Positions 26,509 to 34,907 of a stretch of 64,000 nucleotides of DNA are shown in pieces. Position numbers and translations under genes: made by a program. The number at the start of each line of letters is the position of its first letter. Position 1 is the stretch's first letter. Location of the stretch: positions 124,001 through 188,000 of the forward strand of contig CANMDW010000003.1 of the NCBI GenBank assembly GCA_947496705.1. Direction: 5' to 3'. Under the pieces are notes generated by a model, which saw only the letters and a list, made by a program, of their open reading frames with translations, had not been told where the DNA came from and searched no databases. Origin of the DNA: an uncultured Aquimarina sp. (GTDB lineage Bacteria; Bacteroidota; Bacteroidia; Flavobacteriales; Flavobacteriaceae).

Positions 26509-28965
26509 TTATTCTATCACCATCTTTTTAGAATCGAAACCTTTGCTTCCTACATATAAAGTATAGAAATACGTTCCACTGGCTAATCCATCGCTATTAA
26601 TATTCAATTCTCCATCTCCACTTTGCGTGATAGCAATTGTAGACACTACTTGTCCGAGAGAATTACTAAATACAATTGATGCATTATTGATTCCTGAAGG
26701 CAAATAATATTTGATAGTTGATGTTCCATTAAATGGATTAGGAATATTTTGATATAAAATAGGTGTATTACTTTTATTAAGACCGCCTGAAATGTTAGTT
26801 TCGAGCGCTTCAATACGATCAATCAAATCATCAATGATCACTTGTTGAGCTGTGATTTGAGCTTGTTGTTCATCAATTTCGGTCTGTTGGGCCGTATTTT
26901 CATCTTGTAACGGTGTAAGTATCCCCGAAAGATCTACAGAAACCGAACTTCCATTTTCGATAGCGATCGTTACTACGGTATTAGCTAAGGTAGCCGAAGT
27001 AAGGTTTTGACTATCGGTATTTGTAAATCCAGAAAGATCGACAGTATTACCGTTCGATATGCTTAAACTTCCATTATTGAAATTTAAGGTTTGTGTATCA
27101 GTATTATCTAAATAACCCGACAAATCAACCGTAGTACCATCATTGGTTAAGCTCAAGGTATTACTAGATAACTCTAAATCTTGTGCATCTGTATTATCCA
27201 TGTACCCTGAAAGATCAACCGTGGCTGTTCCTCCAGAAATACTTAACGTATTAGTCGTTAGTGAAAGTTCCTGACTATCGGTATTGTCTAAATACTTAGA
27301 AAGATCTACAACTTTGGTGGCTTCAGCATCATCTAATAATGATAGTTCGAGATCATCGCCATTTAACTGAAACTCATCTATGGTTTGATCATCGGTGTCT
27401 GTATCCGTATCTATTGTAGAATTTACCCATTGCGTACCATTCCATAAAAAGATTGCGGACAAATCCGTATCATATACCATCATCCCAGCTTCAGTAGTTG
27501 CCAAAGGACTCCCATTAGCTGCAGCAGTTTCCATAGCGGTACGTTGTACTGTAGTGATTCTATTAACCAAGAATCCCTTATCAGTATCGGCCAGTTCTAA
27601 AGATGCATTTTGATTTGGTGTTGCTGTCGCAATACCGACACTTAATCTGTCTGTAGTAGTAACCCCTCCCAAAACCATACTGTTATTGGTAGTGGTGGTA
27701 GCTCCTGCTCCTATAGCCACAGCATAATCTGCTTCTACGCTGGCATTAGCACCTAGTATTACATTATTGGTTCGATCTGTACTTCCGGTAATTTTTGCTT
27801 CATATCCGATAACGATGCTATTATTACTACCATCGTTTCCCTCTACAAAACCAGCATTATATCCCATGACTATATTATTAGCCCCCTCTTCATTATATGC
27901 TCCGGCTCTCCATCCCACAAAAGTATTGTTACTTGCATTGGTAGTACTATTACTCACATTATTACGAACTCCTGCCTGAAAACCTATAAATGTATTATAA
28001 TCTCCAAACTCATTTCTTGCGCCTGCATTACCTCCTATAAATGTATTTTCTGAACCTGTACCATTATCTGTACCTGCTCCTGCTCCAAAAAAAGAATTAT
28101 TAACCCCTGTGGTGTTACCATCTCCTGCTGACCCTCGAAAATCAAGAACTCCATTGTTATCAACAGATTCACTCAGCAAACCTCCTACAAAGGTATTACT
28201 GCGACCTTCCGTATTAAATACTCCGGTAGCATCACCTACAAAAACATTATAATTACCTGTAGTATTTCTATATCCTGAATGATACCCTAGAAACACATTT
28301 CGAGCACCTGTAGTTGTACTATATCCCGCTCCATCTCCTAAAAAGACCACTCTTTCAGCATTTTGTATCTTATTCCCGGCTTCTGTTCCTATGATTACCG
28401 AATTTTTAAAATTAGGATCTCCTAATGAGATTCCGTCATTATATCCTCCTGCTTCTTTACCAATTACTATGTTATCGTATCCCGTACTGGTATAATATCC
28501 GGATCTATAACCTAAATATAAATTATCACTACCACTTATATTATTATATCCAGATTCTGAGCCTAGATATAAATTATTCCTACCTCTAGTATTACTATAT
28601 CCAGATTCTGAGCCTAGATATAAATTTCTACTACCACTAGTATTACTATATCCAGATTCTGAGCCTATAAACACATTATCATCCCCAGTTAAATTATTAA
28701 GCCCAGAATCATATCCAACAAAAACATTATCTGTTGCAAATGCAGTTATGGATCTACCAGACTGATATCCCAATAATGTATTTTGAGAAGAAGTTGTTAA
28801 AGCCGTACCAGCTTCATCGCCAACAATAGTATTATAATTTCCCGTGGTTATTCCTGGAGCAGCATTATCACCAAGAACTTCATTACCTGTTTGCGCATTT
28901 AGTTTGATTGTTGTTATGAATACTAATACAATAGTGCTCAAAACGAAGAGTAACTGTTTTCTCAT
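26509..28965 (-). CDS. YadA-head-like repeat protein with T9SS sorting domain (cassette B)
   Basis: An 818-residue paralogue of 16870-20046 with the same order: signal peptide (MRKQLLFVLSTIVLVFITTI), YadA-head-like repeats to about residue 430 (NVFIGSESGYSNTSGSRN, NLYLGSESGYSNTRGRN), the GFLVNRITTVQRTAME linker with MMVYDTDLSAIFLWNGTQW, three to four 30-residue stalk repeats (about 555-653), a glutamine-rich coiled coil (QQTEIDEQQAQITAQQVIID) and a sorting domain (ILYQNIPNPFNGTSTIKYYL ... ASGTYFYTLYVG). At 28499-28690 three 17-residue repeats are nearly identical in DNA, which suggests recent expansion. The C-terminal 80 residues are almost the same as in the A copy. Confidence 0.88.
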   Translation of the reverse strand: MRKQLLFVLSTIVLVFITTIKLNAQTGNEVLGDNAAPGITTGNYNTIVGDEAGTALTTSSQNTLLGYQSGRSITAFATDNVFVGYDSGLNNLTGDDNVFIGSESGYSNTSGSRNLYLGSESGYSNTRGRNNLYLGSESGYNNISGSDNLYLGYRSGYYTSTGYDNIVIGKEAGGYNDGISLGDPNFKNSVIIGTEAGNKIQNAERVVFLGDGAGYSTTTGARNVFLGYHSGYRNTTGNYNVFVGDATGVFNTEGRSNTFVGGLLSESVDNNGVLDFRGSAGDGNTTGVNNSFFGAGAGTDNGTGSENTFIGGNAGARNEFGDYNTFIGFQAGVRNNVSNSTTNASNNTFVGWRAGAYNEEGANNIVMGYNAGFVEGNDGSNNSIVIGYEAKITGSTDRTNNVILGANASVEADYAVAIGAGATTTTNNSMVLGGVTTTDRLSVGIATATPNQNASLELADTDKGFLVNRITTVQRTAMETAAANGSPLATTEAGMMVYDTDLSAIFLWNGTQWVNSTIDTDTDTDDQTIDEFQLNGDDLELSLLDDAEATKVVDLSKYLDNTDSQELSLTTNTLSISGGTATVDLSGYMDNTDAQDLELSSNTLSLTNDGTTVDLSGYLDNTDTQTLNFNNGSLSISNGNTVDLSGFTNTDSQNLTSATLANTVVTIAIENGSSVSVDLSGILTPLQDENTAQQTEIDEQQAQITAQQVIIDDLIDRIEALETNISGGLNKSNTPILYQNIPNPFNGTSTIKYYLPSGINNASIVFSNSLGQVVSTIAITQSGDGELNINSDGLASGTYFYTLYVGSKGFDSKKMVIE

Positions 28966-28988
28966 ATTCTGGGGTTTATATAATTATG

Positions 28989-29045
28989 CAATAATACTAC
29001 AAATATCTGATTTTAAGATAGTTTTAACAGTGTCAAATGGTGTCA
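28989..29045 (-). promoter_or_regulatory. promoter and TGACAC operator of YadA-head-like gene B
   Basis: Read on the reverse strand: TGACACCATTTGACAC (forward 29030-29045), 33 nt, then TATTATTG (forward 28989-28996) and CA. The spacer shares TGTTAAAA and ATCTTAAAATCAGATATTTG with LRR promoter B. The match runs over about 55 bases, but stops before the coding start, so it is not simply part of a duplicated gene. Confidence 0.65.
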
Positions 29046-29102
29046 TTTTTAGTAGTGGTGAGTGGTTAGGACGCTTTGCTGTGAGGAGTGGGTGTCTATC
29101 AC

Positions 29103-29705
29103 TTACGCCAATTCCTGGATAAACTTTTCGAGTTCGATTTCAGAAGGTATATTCATCTTTTTACGGATACGACGACGCATGGATTTTACAGAATCCGAAG
29201 AGACATTACGAACAATCATGATTTCCTTAATAGAGAGGTTTAGACGAAGTAATGCACATACTTCTCGCTCTCCTTTGGTTAAATCAGGATACTGTTCCTG
29301 AAGTTTGCTATCGAAGTGAATATCATTATAACCAACCTTTTCCTGTAATCCAGCTAATTTATTTTCGGTATCGATCTGTAAGCGTAATTGAGCCGTTAAT
29401 GAGTTAAGCGATTGTCTTAATTCTGCGGTATCAGTTGCAGCCAAAACTTCATTTTTTAGCATCCCTAACCATTCTTCTTTAAACGCCAAACGCATGCTAT
29501 TATCTGCCATTAATGTCTTGATCTCATCTTCTTTTGCTTTGAGTTGTGCACTAAGTACTTTATTCTCATCTTCTATCTCATATATTTTTGACCGATGCCG
29601 TAAAAAACTCCATATAAGATAACCATTAATGACTAGCATGATACATATAAGAACATTAGGCAATGTTATTTTCAAAAACAATATGATAAAAGAAATGACG
29701 AACAA
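29103..29705 (-). CDS. short membrane-anchored LuxR-like regulator (cassette B)
   Basis: About 200 residues: one or two N-terminal hydrophobic segments (FVISFIILFLKITLPNVLIC, LVINGYLIW), a coiled coil and a C-terminal helix-turn-helix (LTKGEREVCALLRLNLSIKE, IMIVRNVSSDSVKSMRRRIR). From MADNSMRLAFKEEWL onward it aligns with the C-terminal part of the adjacent 29823-31499 protein, with the HTH almost identical, but it has no TPR sensor region. An in-frame TTG at 29735 overlaps the -7 element of its promoter, so a later start (TTG at 29705 or ATG at 29639) is needed; I chose 29705, uncertain. It looks like a duplicated output half of the neighbouring regulator. Its promoter carries the same operator as the cassette B surface genes. 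Confidence 0.75.
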   Translation of the reverse strand: MFVISFIILFLKITLPNVLICIMLVINGYLIWSFLRHRSKIYEIEDENKVLSAQLKAKEDEIKTLMADNSMRLAFKEEWLGMLKNEVLAATDTAELRQSLNSLTAQLRLQIDTENKLAGLQEKVGYNDIHFDSKLQEQYPDLTKGEREVCALLRLNLSIKEIMIVRNVSSDSVKSMRRRIRKKMNIPSEIELEKFIQELA

Positions 29706-29732
29706 TGGTGGTATTACGTTTTTAGGTTTACG

Positions 29733-29789
29733 CAATATTACCTACAACCAAAGCACTCAACAAGGAATTGGTGGTGTCAAAAGGTGTCA
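29733..29789 (-). promoter_or_regulatory. promoter and TGACAC operator of the short LuxR-like gene
   Basis: Read on the reverse strand: TGACACCTTTTGACAC (forward 29774-29789), 33 nt, then TAATATTG (forward 29733-29740) and CG. The intervening sequence is unrelated to that of the other two TGACAC promoters, so the shared operator and spacing cannot be explained by recent copying of the whole region. Confidence 0.65.
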
Positions 29790-29822
29790 TGAAAGGTCTA
29801 TTATTTAAAAAAAGAAGATTAT

Positions 29823-31499
29823 TTATGTTAATGCCTGGATAAAACTTTCGAGTTCGATATCCTGCGGAACATTCATTTTTTTACGGATACGACGACGCAT
29901 TGATTTTACAGAATCTGATGAGACATTACGAATCGTCATGATTTCTTTGATAGAAAGATCAAGACGCAACAGTGCACATACCTCACGTTCTCCTTTGGTC
30001 AATTCTGAAAATTGTTTTTGAAGATTGCTATCAAAATTTTTGTTTACAGCATCTATTTTTTCTTGTAGGTCTGATAATTTACTTTCTGTCTCAATTTGCA
30101 ATCTTAATTGTGTAGTTAATGAATTTAGTGATTGCTTTATATTTTGAGGGTCTAAACTAGCAATATCAGTTTTCAACTTATCCAACAATTCTTCTTTAAA
30201 TGCCAAACGCATACTATTATCAGCAACCAATCGCTTAATATCTTCTTCTTTACCCTTAATTTCCTGATCTAATATCTTTTTTTCATTCTCATACGTAGCT
30301 TTGGTCAATTTTGAACGTTGCTGATAATTGTGCCGTACCAAATAACCAATAATAACAGCTCCCAAAAGTGTAACTAGTAATAAGGCAAAGTATAATTTCT
30401 TTTTTGAAGATTCTGCTTGTGCCAAAAGTTCTACTTCTCTTTTCTCTTGAGCAAATTGGAGGCTATCTGCCTGTTTTTGTTTTTGAAATTTATAATTTAA
30501 TTCTAATGCTTGTATTCTTTTTGCATTTTCCAGATTAAAGATCTCATCAGATTTTCTATTGAATTTCCGATAATTTTGATAAGCATCTTCAAAATCTCCC
30601 ATTTTAGAATTAATAAAACTCTTTCTACGATACGCAACCGAAATACGTTCATTAAAATTTTCTTCAAGAGCTATTTGTAATGAAGAATCTGCATACTTCA
30701 AAGAGTTTTGCCAATCCTTCATTTTTTTATAATCATTAGAAAGGTTGTAATACTCTACGCATATAGAAAGGCGTTTTCCTATTTCTTTATAAAATTTTAA
30801 ATTAGCTTTTTTAAGAGGTATCGATTTATCAAACATGCCTTGTATACCATATAAAGCACCTAAATTTCCATATACTCCATGCAGATCTTCTTTACTGTCT
30901 ATAATTGTAAAAAAACCTTCTGCTTTTTGATAACAAATTAATGCAGAATCCAATTGTTTGTTTTGTCGATACGATACCCCAAGCATATTATAGCCAGCTC
31001 CTAATCCAAAAGTATCTTTTGCCTGGCCTTTTAATTGAATTGCCTTTTTATAATTCTCTATGGCTTTACGATGCTCTTTCTGATAACGATATACCAGTGC
31101 CATATTGTGATATACATCTGCTGATTTAGAAATTGTATGGGTTTGCTCATAGTATTTCAAAGCCGCTATATAATATTCGATTGCTTTTGGATAATTAGCC
31201 TTTCTTCGTTGCACCACACCCAATTGTAGATATAGTGCAGCTCTAAGCTTTTCATACGGGTCTCCTGGTTCATTTTCAATTAACTCCAAACCTCGATTAA
31301 GATAATCTTCAGCCAAACTAAAATCGCGTTTTAGTTGATACTTGCCTATCGCTAGTAACGCTTTTACCTTAGCAGTATCTTCAACTACTACATCTAATAC
31401 AGATTTTAGGCGTACTAATGTAGTGTCTTTTTCTTGAGAAAAAACAGACAGAATAGGTATAAGGCACAAGAATAAAATGGGATAAAATGATGACCGCAT
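29823..31499 (-). CDS. TPR sensor protein with membrane helix and LuxR-like HTH (regulator of cassette B)
   Basis: A 558-residue regulator. Signal peptide (MRSSFYPILFLCLIPILSVF) and about 300 residues of TPRs (NYPKAIEYYIAALKYYEQTH; EHRKAIENYKKAIQLKGQ) would lie in the periplasm, followed by a membrane helix (LYFALLLVTLLGAVIIGYLV), a coiled coil and a cytoplasmic HTH (LTKGEREVCALLRLDLSIKE, IMTIRNVSSDSVKSMRRRIR). The layout is known in Bacteroidetes TPR-LuxR regulators. The frame opens at 31538, but that codon lies in a perfect -7 element (TATATTTG, forward 31536-31543), so the ATG at 31499 is used. Its own promoter lacks the TGACAC repeat, so it may be the upstream regulator of that regulon. 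Confidence 0.87.
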   Translation of the reverse strand: MRSSFYPILFLCLIPILSVFSQEKDTTLVRLKSVLDVVVEDTAKVKALLAIGKYQLKRDFSLAEDYLNRGLELIENEPGDPYEKLRAALYLQLGVVQRRKANYPKAIEYYIAALKYYEQTHTISKSADVYHNMALVYRYQKEHRKAIENYKKAIQLKGQAKDTFGLGAGYNMLGVSYRQNKQLDSALICYQKAEGFFTIIDSKEDLHGVYGNLGALYGIQGMFDKSIPLKKANLKFYKEIGKRLSICVEYYNLSNDYKKMKDWQNSLKYADSSLQIALEENFNERISVAYRRKSFINSKMGDFEDAYQNYRKFNRKSDEIFNLENAKRIQALELNYKFQKQKQADSLQFAQEKREVELLAQAESSKKKLYFALLLVTLLGAVIIGYLVRHNYQQRSKLTKATYENEKKILDQEIKGKEEDIKRLVADNSMRLAFKEELLDKLKTDIASLDPQNIKQSLNSLTTQLRLQIETESKLSDLQEKIDAVNKNFDSNLQKQFSELTKGEREVCALLRLDLSIKEIMTIRNVSSDSVKSMRRRIRKKMNVPQDIELESFIQALT

Positions 31500-31535
31500 C
31501 TTAAATTTTTCTAAAAAAATAGGGTTCACGACTAT

Positions 31536-31574
31536 CAAATATACACTTATCTAATCTTTTATTAACTAATTTTG
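31536..31574. promoter_or_regulatory. divergent promoter pair
   Basis: TATATTTG on the reverse strand (forward 31536-31543) serves the TPR-LuxR gene; TAATTTTG on the forward strand (31567-31574) serves the dehydrogenase gene. Both fit TAnnTTTG and both exclude upstream starts in their reading frames. Confidence 0.6.
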
Positions 31575-31592
31575 AATCTCAATATCACATAT

Positions 31593-32534
31593 ATGAAAGT
31601 CCTTCACCTAGATACCAATCACCCCCTAATCCGTGAGCAACTTGCTACTGCTGGTTTTAAAAATGACGAAGATTATACATCTTCTAAATCTGAGGTTGAA
31701 GATAAAATAGCCATGTATGACGGAATCATCATCCGCAGTCGATTTGCCATCGACAAAACCTTTCTCGATAAAGCCAAAAACCTAAAATTTATTGGCCGTG
31801 TGGGTGCAGGATTAGAAAACATCGATATCAAACATGCCGAGAAACTAGGTGTCAGGTTATTTAATGCACCTGAAGGGAATCGCAATGCCGTAGGAGAACA
31901 TACATTGGGTATGTTATTATCATTATTCAACAAACTAAATAATGCAGATCAAAGTATTCGGGAAGGAAAATGGCTTCGCGAAGCGCACCGCGGGATAGAA
32001 CTAGATGGTAAAACTGTTGGCATTATCGGCTATGGAAATATGGGAAGAGCCTTTGCACGTAAGCTTCGTGGCTTTAATGTCGAAATTATCTGTTATGACA
32101 TTCTAGAAGATGTAGAAAACAGTGATGCTACCCAAGTAACTCTTGTAGAGCTTTTTAAAAAAACTGATGTCCTAAGTTTGCACACTCCCGAAACTCCAAA
32201 AACCATTGGGATGATTAATAAAACTTTCATAAATAAGTTCAAAAAACCATTTTGGCTCATCAATACCGCTCGTGGAAAAAGTGTAGTCACCTCAAACTTG
32301 GTTGAAGCATTGAAAAATGGTAAAATCCTTGGAGCAGGTTTAGATGTATTAGAATATGAAAAATCTTCTTTCGAGAATTTGTTTACCCAAAAAAAGGAGA
32401 TGCCGCAAGCATTACAAGAATTGCTCAAAATGGATAACGTGATCCTAAGCCCTCACATAGCCGGTTGGACGGTCGAATCCAAAAAAAAATTAGCACAAAC
32501 CATAGTAGATAAAATAAAAGCCGAATTTTGTTAA
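31593..32534 (+). CDS. D-2-hydroxyacid dehydrogenase (phosphoglycerate dehydrogenase-like)
   Basis: A 313-residue NAD-dependent dehydrogenase. The substrate domain (about 1-90) holds IIRSRFAIDKTFLDKAKNLK; the NAD-binding domain has VGIIGYGNMGRAFARKL (GxGxxG). Catalytic positions are visible: the arginine in WLINTARGKSVV, the glutamate in GAGLDVLEYE and the histidine in ILSPHIAGWT. It resembles serine-pathway phosphoglycerate dehydrogenases without the C-terminal ACT domain, so either serine synthesis or another 2-hydroxyacid is possible. The TTG at 31572 overlaps the -7 element; the ATG at 31593 (MKVLHLDTNHP) is correct. It overlaps the next gene by 7 bases. Confidence 0.88.
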   Translation: MKVLHLDTNHPLIREQLATAGFKNDEDYTSSKSEVEDKIAMYDGIIIRSRFAIDKTFLDKAKNLKFIGRVGAGLENIDIKHAEKLGVRLFNAPEGNRNAVGEHTLGMLLSLFNKLNNADQSIREGKWLREAHRGIELDGKTVGIIGYGNMGRAFARKLRGFNVEIICYDILEDVENSDATQVTLVELFKKTDVLSLHTPETPKTIGMINKTFINKFKKPFWLINTARGKSVVTSNLVEALKNGKILGAGLDVLEYEKSSFENLFTQKKEMPQALQELLKMDNVILSPHIAGWTVESKKKLAQTIVDKIKAEFC

Positions 32535-33148
32535 AAGCAGTTTATACAACATTACTTTCCAACTATTCTGATGATTCAAAGCATATTGAATCGTTATGGG
32601 ATGCCATTACGAAAAAACACGGCGCAAAGAATCGATATTATCACAATCTATCTCACTTAGAACATCTTTACCATAGTTTGGTCGAGGTCAAAATACACAT
32701 CCGGGATTGGGATATACTATTATTTGCGTTGTTTTATCACGATTATATCTACAATGTACTCAAACAAGACAACGAAGAACAAAGTGCCAAGAAAGTGATA
32801 GAAATATTGCATTCATTGAATATTGAAAAAAATAGAATTACACATTGCGAAGAAATAATCCTCGCCACAAAGGGGCATAATATTTCTAAAAACAGTGATG
32901 TAAATTACTTTACAGATGCAGATCTTTCAATTTTAGGAAGTGATTGGAAAAACTACACAACCTATTTCAGCAATGTAAGAAAAGAATATAAATACTACCC
33001 CGATTTCTTATATAATAAGGGTAGAATCAAAGTACTTCAACATTTTATTAAGATGCCAAGGATCTTTAAAACTGATTATTTCTACAACCAATTTGAGTCT
33101 CGGGCCAAAGACAATCTGCAGCAGGAAATTAATTTACTTTCCAAATAG
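32528..33148 (+). CDS. predicted metal-dependent HD-superfamily hydrolase
   Basis: A 206-residue protein of the group often mislabelled NMDA-receptor subunit. Metal-ligand residues are seen in RYYHNLSHLEHLYHSL and the HD pair in LLFALFYHDYIYNV, followed by a conserved E-EQSAKK helix and a late histidine/aspartate in ILATKGHN and FTDADLSILG. Members are presumed phosphohydrolases; the substrate is unknown. The frame has no ATG, so the TTG at 32528, inside the end of the dehydrogenase gene, is the likely start, giving translational coupling. Confidence 0.85.
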   Translation: MLKAVYTTLLSNYSDDSKHIESLWDAITKKHGAKNRYYHNLSHLEHLYHSLVEVKIHIRDWDILLFALFYHDYIYNVLKQDNEEQSAKKVIEILHSLNIEKNRITHCEEIILATKGHNISKNSDVNYFTDADLSILGSDWKNYTTYFSNVRKEYKYYPDFLYNKGRIKVLQHFIKMPRIFKTDYFYNQFESRAKDNLQQEINLLSK

Positions 33149-33258
33149 TGTCTGGCCAGCATTCGAACAGGGAGAGGTAAATAGGAAACCCTGCCTGGAT
33201 CGGCAAACAGGGCTCGAGGAATTCTTTAGATAAAAAAGAGTTTTCATACATTTATAGG

Positions 33259-33675
33259 GTGAGGAAAACAATTTTCATTTTTGCCGCTTTGGTTGTAGCA
33301 CTGCTTGCTCTTTTTCAGTTAAGTAAATACAGTGTACTTACAGGAGATTCATCGATAGAAACGGTAATTGCGGTTATCGCTATCGTTTTCTTCGTTATTG
33401 GTGTGATTATTAACAAGAGAGTACTGCATAAGGCAAAAACCACTACTCATAGAATAGATCATAAGAAAATTTCTGCACTGGGATTGAGCAAACGTGAATA
33501 TGAAGTGTTATGCGAAGTGGCTTCGGGATTATCTAACAAAGAAATCGCAGAAAAACTTTTTGTTTCAGAAAGCACCATCAAAACACACGTCTCTAATATA
33601 TTGGTGAAACTAGATGCCAAACGTCGTACACAGGCTATACAAATAGCAAAAGAACTTCAGATAATATCTGTTTAA
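33259..33675 (+). CDS. LuxR-type HTH protein with two membrane helices
   Basis: A 138-residue protein. Two N-terminal helices ([18 protein letters not shown] and [20 protein letters not shown]) anchor it, and the C-terminal 65 residues are a clear LuxR/GerE HTH ([58 protein letters not shown]). There is no receiver domain, so it is a membrane-tethered one-component regulator. The frame opens with a GTG at 33259; no earlier start is available. It precedes the DUF4199 gene, whose promoter carries a perfect 12-base inverted repeat, a plausible target. Confidence 0.85.
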   Translation: MRKTIFIFAALVVALLALFQLSKYSVLTGDSSIETVIAVIAIVFFVIGVIINKRVLHKAKTTTHRIDHKKISALGLSKREYEVLCEVASGLSNKEIAEKLFVSESTIKTHVSNILVKLDAKRRTQAIQIAKELQIISV

Positions 33676-33682
33676 ACCATAA

Positions 33683-33720
33683 TCATACTAAAGTGGGATA
33701 CTTTTCATACTTTAGTATGA
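33683..33720 (+). promoter_or_regulatory. 12-bp perfect inverted repeat upstream of DUF4199 gene
   Basis: TCATACTAAAGT (33683-33694) and ACTTTAGTATGA (33709-33720) are exact reverse complements 14 bases apart. The site lies after the LuxR stop and 22 bases before the -7 element of the next gene. No T-run follows, so an operator is more likely than a terminator. Confidence 0.5.
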
Positions 33721-33742
33721 GTGCTAATAATCAACCTCAACC

Positions 33743-33750
33743 TACTTTTG
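33743..33750 (+). promoter_or_regulatory. -7 promoter element of DUF4199 gene
   Basis: TACTTTTG is a perfect TAnnTTTG, 26 bases before the ATG at 33777. Confidence 0.6.
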
Positions 33751-33776
33751 GGTAAAACTTTTAAATATTCTATCCT

Positions 33777-34295
33777 ATGAAAAATACAGTAATACGTTAC
33801 GGAGTCTATAGTGCCATAACTATATGTGCATTAGCTCTTGCAGGATGGTTTCTAGGGAAAAACCTTGATTATTCTATACAAGAAGTCATTGGCTATACCG
33901 GTATGGTAGTATCCTTACTCTTTGTCTTTTTTGGAATCAAACACTTTAGGGACAAAGAAAATAATGGTGCGGTTTCCTTCGGAAAAGCACTTTTAATAGG
34001 AGTATTGATCTCTCTGATTGCGGCGCTGGCCTTTGGGATACTGGATATAATCTATATCAAGTACATCAATCCCGATTTTGTTACAGAATACTATGCACAC
34101 TATGTCGAACAGATGCGAACTTCTCTTCCTGAAGCCGAATTTCAAACAAAACTAGCCGAACTAGAATCACAAAAAGAATTGTTTTCAAACACCTTTATGA
34201 ACTTCTTCTTAATGTTTGCCACCGTATTGATCATTGGATTTATAATTTCATTAATTTCTGCACTTATACTACAACGCAAACCTGCAAACGATTAA
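33777..34295 (+). CDS. DUF4199 integral membrane protein
   Basis: A 172-residue protein with four membrane helices: YSAITICALALAGWFLG, IQEVIGYTGMVVSLLFVFFG, FGKALLIGVLISLIAALAFG and FFLMFATVLIIGFIISLISA. The pattern IKHFRDKENNGAVSFGKAL between helices 2 and 3 is the DUF4199 signature. The function is unknown. It is controlled from its own promoter next to a LuxR gene and is followed after 10 bases by the DUF1801 gene. Confidence 0.85.
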   Translation: MKNTVIRYGVYSAITICALALAGWFLGKNLDYSIQEVIGYTGMVVSLLFVFFGIKHFRDKENNGAVSFGKALLIGVLISLIAALAFGILDIIYIKYINPDFVTEYYAHYVEQMRTSLPEAEFQTKLAELESQKELFSNTFMNFFLMFATVLIIGFIISLISALILQRKPAND

Positions 34296-34305
34296 AACAT
34301 ATAGC

Positions 34306-34764
34306 ATGCAATACGACGTAAAAACACCAGACGATTATATCGCCGCCATTCCCAAAGAACGACAAGAAGCAATGAGTACTTTAAGAAAAGTTATTAAAGA
34401 CAATCTCCCGGAAGGTTTTTCTGAAGAAATAAGTTATGGCATGATTGGCTATGTTATACCACACAAGATATATCCCAATGGATATCATGTTGATCCCAAA
34501 TTACCGCTGCCTTTTATAAATATCGCATCGCAAAAGAACTTTATTGCGGTTTATCATAGTGGAATTTATACCAACGCGGCCCTAATGGATTGGTTTGTTG
34601 GTGAATACCCTAAGCATGTGAAAACAAAACTGGATATGGGAAAAAGTTGTATTCGATTCAAAAAAACAGATCAAATCCCTATGGAACTCATAGGTGAATT
34701 AGCGGCAAAAATGACCGTGCAAGAATGGATTGATATTTATGAAAGTAATGTGAAAAAGAAATAG
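34306..34764 (+). CDS. DUF1801 family protein
   Basis: A 152-residue cytoplasmic protein. The block DDYIAAIPKERQEAMSTLRK, then EEISYGMIGYVIPH, and near the end FKKTDQIPMELIGELAAKM are typical of DUF1801 (YdhG-like, frataxin-like fold). It may bind iron, but no activity is established that I can name. Co-transcription with DUF4199 is likely from the 10-base spacing. Confidence 0.85.
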   Translation: MQYDVKTPDDYIAAIPKERQEAMSTLRKVIKDNLPEGFSEEISYGMIGYVIPHKIYPNGYHVDPKLPLPFINIASQKNFIAVYHSGIYTNAALMDWFVGEYPKHVKTKLDMGKSCIRFKKTDQIPMELIGELAAKMTVQEWIDIYESNVKKK

Positions 34765-34907
34765 GGATATTTACTAACATATAATAACCCGTTGTGTATT
34801 TGCTCGTCGGCAGACAGAAGAAATGAGGCAATCTGTATAGATCGAAAGGTTACTTCGTCACATATTCTTCATAATGACAATAAGTATTAAAAAACAAATA
34901 ATCAATT

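Noticed and set aside
27005..28690. Short tandem repeats as a minisatellite or CRISPR
   Set aside because: Units are multiples of three (51 and 90 bases) and keep the protein frame; they are adhesin head and stalk repeats.
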